From contig DLOP01000084.1 in assembly GCA_002478505.1 (NCBI GenBank), positions 1 to 8,923 of the forward strand: a DNA stretch of 8,923 nt. Reading direction: 5' to 3'. Source of the DNA: Lachnospiraceae bacterium UBA7481 (lineage in GTDB: Bacteria > Bacillota > Clostridia > Lachnospirales > Lachnospiraceae). Positions 5,952 through 8,923 of this stretch are shown here, in pieces (position 1 is the first letter of the stretch; the number at the start of each line of letters is the position of its first letter). The notes below the pieces were generated by a model that had not been told where the DNA came from, did not search any database, and saw only the letters and a list, made by a program, of their open reading frames with translations. Both the position numbers and the translations under genes were made by a program.

Positions 5952-6623
5952 CTAAACATTAGTCCCTGTTGTTGCACTGTCAAAGCTGTTGCTTTCAGCT
6001 GAATCTGTAATAACATTCGCTTCATAGGCAGCGGAAGCCTGCCCTTTTCTTAACAAACTACGATTAAAATATAATTTGTCAACATATTCTTTATCTAACT
6101 TTTCACGTTGTCTTTCTCTTTCAAGCAGCTTTTTTTTCCACAATTCTGCATAGTCCTGTTTCTTTTTCGCTTTATGCACATAAAAGCTGTCTTTATGATT
6201 GGAATGTGCTTGAAATGCAATTTCTCCTGCCTGCTTATCATTATAGGAATAACCACTATAACCGCTTTCATCAATCCTTGTTATGCCCGCACATATTGGT
6301 GGTCTTCCCGCAATAGCATCTCTGTAAAGCACATCAAGCATCCTGTCCTTAAAATCAGAATCCTCCATCATGCGCTGAAACGCTCCATCGGTTATTTGAA
6401 TGGATTCGCTTATACTTGGATTCCACGGGTACGAATTTATCTCATTCCAAATTTCTTTCTTAAATGCTTCCAGTTTTTCCGCATCTGATAGTTCCTGTGT
6501 ACTGCCTACTTCTTCTGTTTCCACCACCTTATCAGCAAAGGCTGTTCCTTTGGCAGATGTTTTTTGTGCTTTAACTGCGTATTGAAATGTCGCTAAAGCT
6601 CCATTCACATTACTAATACTCAT
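5952..6623 (-). CDS. Hypothetical protein, first gene of the LytTR-linked operon
   Basis: This is a 223-residue protein of unknown function. The ATG at 6623 follows AAAGGAG at 9 nt. Residues 1-48 are polar and of low complexity (MSISNVNGALATFQYAVKAQ opening). A folded core follows at about 48-140, with YPWNPSISESIQITDGAF, a helical RMMEDSDFKDRMLDVLYRD and RPPICAGI. It is followed by a highly basic helical or coiled-coil stretch (about 150-195, KKKQDYAELWKKKLLERERQ) and a Ser/Thr/Asp-rich tail. It has a single cysteine and no signal peptide or membrane span. I have an impression that similar proteins recur in Lachnospiraceae genomes without assigned function, but I cannot name a family. It is the promoter-proximal gene, 103 bp downstream of the tandem repeats thought to bind the neighbouring LytTR regulator, so it is the likely primary output of that system. 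Confidence 0.82.
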   Translation of the reverse strand: MSISNVNGALATFQYAVKAQKTSAKGTAFADKVVETEEVGSTQELSDAEKLEAFKKEIWNEINSYPWNPSISESIQITDGAFQRMMEDSDFKDRMLDVLYRDAIAGRPPICAGITRIDESGYSGYSYNDKQAGEIAFQAHSNHKDSFYVHKAKKKQDYAELWKKKLLERERQREKLDKEYVDKLYFNRSLLRKGQASAAYEANVITDSAESNSFDSATTGTNV

Positions 6624-6695
6624 TTTTCATTACTCCTTTCCTGTAACTTTTGAAGTCCATTTCCTGATTCTCTCATGGTCTTGCTATAAATATCG

Positions 6696-6763
6696 GGTAT
6701 ATTCACTATGACTTATAAGCGTGTCTGCACGAAATACGATTTTATTGCACGAAATACGATTTT
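6696..6763 (-). promoter_or_regulatory. Operon promoter with tandem LytTR-type operator
   Basis: Two identical 18-bp copies of TGCACGAAATACGATTTT (plus-strand reading, 6726-6743 and 6746-6763) repeat at a 20-bp period, about two helical turns. LytTR regulators bind paired direct repeats at this kind of spacing just upstream of the -35 region. On the minus strand the repeats are followed by candidate -10 boxes TATAAG (6717-6712) or TATACC (6701-6696), without a good -35, as expected for an activator-dependent promoter. The -10 choice is uncertain, but the repeats are exact. The remaining leader to the ATG at 6623 holds only an 18-codon frame without a ribosome binding site. Confidence 0.7.
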
Positions 6764-6768
6764 CAATT

Positions 6769-6795
6769 AAAAAAAGAGCATTTCTGCCCTTTTTT
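6769..6795 (-). terminator. Terminator after the histidine kinase gene
   Basis: On the minus strand AAAAAAGGGCA (6795-6785), a GAAA loop and TGCTCTTTTTT (6780-6770) form an 11-bp stem with one G-U pair, with a further T following. It overlaps the kinase stop codon at 6796-6794. It separates the regulator pair from the operon and so requires the operon to have its own promoter. Confidence 0.8.
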
Positions 6796-8086
6796 ATGAA
6801 TTAAGGAAAAGCTCAACTACAAATTTTTGATTTTCCTCTTTCAATTTTAGATTTCCATCATATTTTTCAATACTTTTCTGCACATTCAAAAGCCCGATTC
6901 CTCTGCCTTTTCCTTTGTTCGATACGGGCAGACCATTTTTCCATGTTACCTCATTACAGCTATTTTTAATCTTTATAACTGCCATCTGATGATAAGAGCT
7001 GATTTTTATATAAATGTTCTTATCTTCCCGTACTTTTTCTGCTGCTTCAATGGCATTATCCAGCAGATTCCCAAAAATAGTTGTGGTATCTATCGGCTTT
7101 ATAAATGCAAGACTTACATTATCAATTTTGATTTCCAATGAAATACCTTTCTCTTTTATAAGCAATTCTTTATCGGTAAGCAAAATGTTCAATATCGGAT
7201 TGTCTGTGTATTCGACAGGAATCAGCGGCTTTAACATCTCCCCTATCTCATTTGCATATTCGCCTGCAGTGTTTTCCTGATCTGCTGTATATAAATTCTG
7301 AATCGCTTTGATATGTTTTTTGACATCATGAAGTATCTGCACAGTTGTTTCATATTTCCTGCCCTGTGCCAGATAATATTCATACTGCATATTTGCCTGC
7401 TGCTCCAGCGCCTTCACCTGACTTTCATAATAATTCTTTTCATCAGACATTTTAACGAAACACAGCAGATACAAATCTGCTAATACAATGCACCCCATAT
7501 TTATCACACATAAATAATTTATCCGTCCCTGTGCAAATGTTTCAATGATTACCAACAAATTTATAAAACTATATACCAGCATGATACTATAAATCATGTA
7601 CTGCGCTTTTGAATATGGTATGTTCCCCTTTTTCATCAATCTGCTTATTACCATGTAGTAGAAAAAAATAATTGTCAATGCCGAAAATACCGCATTTAAA
7701 CACTGCGACATAATAATATCAATATTTTTCACACCTGCTATTTGTAAAATCCACTGCAAAAGAAACACACCTAATGCCTCACAGATAGTCATGCAAAACA
7801 TCAATGCTTCGCTCTCCAATATACGGCGCAATGGCTTGTCCGCATCCTCATAATATAAAAAGCAGGAAGATACGCCAAATAAAATAAACCATGCAAGCAG
7901 ATTCAGCAAAGACATATTCAGCAGATTAATGCACATGATACATATCGTGCTGGCAGTTCCCACTAAAGTATATACAAACTTCTTTTGTATGCTCCTTTTA
8001 TATCTGCTATTCATAAATTGAAACATTATTGCGGTCACAACGAAACACGAAAGACCGCTGCATATGATAAGTAAAATTCTATCCAT
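6794..8086 (-). CDS. AgrC-like sensor histidine kinase (GHKL ATPase)
   Basis: This is a 430-residue membrane histidine kinase that should phosphorylate the LytTR regulator encoded just upstream. The ATG at 8086 is preferred over a frame extension to TTG 8122, because GGGAGAAGAA directly precedes it and the extension overlaps the regulator gene. Seven hydrophobic segments fill residues 4-211 (about 4-24, 37-56, 60-79, 95-116, 129-147, 163-184, 191-211). A helical linker follows, then the phosphoacceptor motif LHDVKKH with H253. The ATP-binding domain carries NLLDNAIEAA (N box, 340-349) and GKGRGIGL (G box, 392-399). No periplasmic domain is present, so the signal is probably sensed within or at the membrane, as in AgrC-type peptide receptors, but no AgrD or AgrB is seen. 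All key residues are intact. It lies 10 bp after the regulator stop codon and is co-transcribed with it. Confidence 0.92.
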   Translation of the reverse strand: MDRILLIICSGLSCFVVTAIMFQFMNSRYKRSIQKKFVYTLVGTASTICIMCINLLNMSLLNLLAWFILFGVSSCFLYYEDADKPLRRILESEALMFCMTICEALGVFLLQWILQIAGVKNIDIIMSQCLNAVFSALTIIFFYYMVISRLMKKGNIPYSKAQYMIYSIMLVYSFINLLVIIETFAQGRINYLCVINMGCIVLADLYLLCFVKMSDEKNYYESQVKALEQQANMQYEYYLAQGRKYETTVQILHDVKKHIKAIQNLYTADQENTAGEYANEIGEMLKPLIPVEYTDNPILNILLTDKELLIKEKGISLEIKIDNVSLAFIKPIDTTTIFGNLLDNAIEAAEKVREDKNIYIKISSYHQMAVIKIKNSCNEVTWKNGLPVSNKGKGRGIGLLNVQKSIEKYDGNLKLKEENQKFVVELFLNS

Positions 8087-8096
8087 TTCTTCTCCC

Positions 8097-8831
8097 TTAT
8101 ATGTTTCCTTGTAGAAAATCATTCAATTTTTCTCTAAATTCCATAATACGCTTTTGAGCTATGGGAAGCTCGTCCCCATTATCGAGATATACCACAAACC
8201 CTTTTATTTTCTCCACATGGCTCAGATTAACCAAATTTCCTCTGCTATTAACTGCATAACCATACTGTTCCAATTCTTCAACTAATTTCTCAAATACACA
8301 GTCACACTCATATCTTTCATTCTCTAATACAATAGCTGCCCTCCGCTGTCTTTTTATGTATTCAAAATACAGAATGTCCGACAGATTCAGCCTGACCACG
8401 GAATACTCTTTTTTACGGCTGTCTGTAACATTGTAAAATTCTTTTTCTACTATCGTTTTAGATATACCATTGAGAGCTTCTGTTATCTGTTCTTTCAGTT
8501 CTGCCTTATTAAGCGGCTTTACAAGAAAGGAAAAAGCATGGACTTTGTTAATCGCCTGCCTGCAATATTCTTCATAGCTTGTAGTATAAATCAATGCAAT
8601 CTCTGCGAATTTTTCTTTCAGTTTCTTTCCTAAGTCAATCCCGTTACAGTCTGGCATGACAATATCCAGTATGCCTATATCTATTTTCGTCTGCCCATCC
8701 AACATATCATTAGGGGACTGAAAAGCGGACACATGACATTCCTGCTTTATTTCTGCACATATCTCATACAATATTTGCGTAATTGCATTTAAGTCTTTCC
8801 CATTATCATCACAAACAGCTATTTCCAACAC
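8097..8831 (-). CDS. LytTR-type response regulator (AgrA-like)
   Basis: This is a 244-residue cytoplasmic response regulator. The start is GTG 8831, eight nt after GGAGG. An in-frame TTG at 8846 lies on the ribosome binding site itself and is rejected, while TTG 8828 is a minor alternative. The receiver domain (about 1-120) has the acidic pair D8/D9, the phosphoacceptor D56 in ILDIVMPD, T83/T84 and K105 in LVKP. The LytTR DNA-binding domain (about 135-240) shows ILYFEYIKRQ, YAVNSRGNLVNLSHVEKI and ELPIAQKR, typical of AgrA/VirR/ComE regulators. Together with the kinase 10 bp downstream it forms a complete pair. LytTR proteins bind paired direct repeats, and a perfect tandem repeat lies at the promoter of the neighbouring operon, the likely target. 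Confidence 0.92.
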   Translation of the reverse strand: MLEIAVCDDNGKDLNAITQILYEICAEIKQECHVSAFQSPNDMLDGQTKIDIGILDIVMPDCNGIDLGKKLKEKFAEIALIYTTSYEEYCRQAINKVHAFSFLVKPLNKAELKEQITEALNGISKTIVEKEFYNVTDSRKKEYSVVRLNLSDILYFEYIKRQRRAAIVLENERYECDCVFEKLVEELEQYGYAVNSRGNLVNLSHVEKIKGFVVYLDNGDELPIAQKRIMEFREKLNDFLQGNI

Positions 8832-8871
8832 GAGCGACACCTCCAATTGCTTATATTCTCATAGCTTTTTT
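8832..8871 (-). promoter_or_regulatory. Response-regulator leader with GGAGG ribosome binding site
   Basis: GGAGG lies 8 nt before GTG 8831 and decides that start. Upstream on the minus strand, TTGACT inside the dyad (8872-8892) and GAGAAT after 17 bp give a weak candidate promoter. The -10 is poor, and TATAAG slightly further on is an alternative with too long a spacer. Confidence 0.35.
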
Positions 8872-8892
8872 AAATATAGTCAATCTATATTT
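8872..8892. repeat. Perfect 8-bp dyad at the regulator promoter
   Basis: AAATATAG (8872-8879) and CTATATTT (8885-8892) are perfect inverted repeats with a 5-bp spacer. On the minus strand the candidate -35 TTGACT (8884-8879) starts in the spacer. This position suits an operator for a dimeric HTH regulator. A smaller dyad, AATTGGACAATT, lies at 8900-8911. No gene is visible between 8847 and the right edge. Confidence 0.5.
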
Positions 8893-8923
8893 CGGAATAA
8901 TTGGACAATTTTCTTAATGCAAT

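Noticed and set aside
6620..6676. An 18-residue upstream ORF (MRESGNGLQKLQERSNEK) whose stop overlaps the first operon gene's ATG as ATGA
   Set aside because: No Shine-Dalgarno precedes its ATG and it lacks the features of a signalling peptide precursor. The overlap is probably chance, since the main gene has its own good site inside this frame.
6726..6763. A CRISPR array from the tandem repeats
   Set aside because: There are only two repeats, with a 2-bp gap and no spacers or cas genes; the spacing fits a transcription-factor operator.
6624..6793. An AgrD-like autoinducing peptide gene near the kinase
   Set aside because: No short frame with an amphipathic leader, a central cysteine or serine ring segment and an acidic tail is present, and no AgrB protease is in the window. 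The peptide, if any, lies outside.
8087..8122. A longer N-terminus for the kinase, starting at TTG 8122
   Set aside because: It would overlap the regulator gene, and the ATG at 8086 has the only suitable ribosome binding site.
1..8923. tRNA, rRNA, insertion sequence or integrase genes
   Set aside because: No cloverleaf, rRNA core sequence, transposase motif or terminal inverted repeats were seen on either strand.

Overview
The window looks like chromosomal DNA of a strictly anaerobic, moderately low-GC Firmicute of the Lachnospiraceae/Clostridia type. The evidence is an N-terminal-rubredoxin ('reverse') rubrerythrin beside a PerR-type regulator, an AgrC/AgrA-like (GHKL/LytTR) two-component pair, GGAGG-type ribosome binding sites and consensus sigma-A promoters. 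No species can be named from the sequence alone.

Left part (1-3100), closer to even base composition. A sodium:solute symporter (minus strand, 122-1648) is transcribed divergently from a PerR-type peroxide sensor (1912-2307) and a reverse rubrerythrin (2452-2991). The symporter promoter is a perfect TTGACA-N17-TATAAT. The PerR promoter carries a perfect 7-1-7 dyad at its expected start site, the geometry of a Fur/PerR operator, which suggests autoregulation. PerR and rubrerythrin form a peroxide-defence module that ends at a strong terminator (3061-3100). A consensus promoter at the extreme left reads out of the window on the minus strand.

Middle (3101-3750). A short Xre-type HTH regulator stands alone, preceded by about 200 bp without a convincing gene and followed by a strong terminator.

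Right part (3739-8923), clearly AT-richer and all on the minus strand. In transcription order it holds a LytTR response regulator, a multi-spanning GHKL histidine kinase, a terminator, and then a separate promoter region. That region contains two identical 18-bp direct repeats at a 20-bp period, the arrangement expected of a LytTR operator. It precedes a three-gene operon of proteins I cannot assign (about 223, 352 and 258 residues), perhaps followed by a 70-residue basic protein that ends at the terminator.

The simplest reading is a self-contained signalling island. An extracellular or membrane signal would act on the kinase, the LytTR regulator would be phosphorylated, and it would bind the tandem repeats to switch on the unknown operon. 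None of the three main products has a signal peptide or membrane segment, and no peptide precursor (AgrD) or processing protease (AgrB) is visible, so the signal and the output are both unknown. This is the best candidate for an undescribed system in the window.
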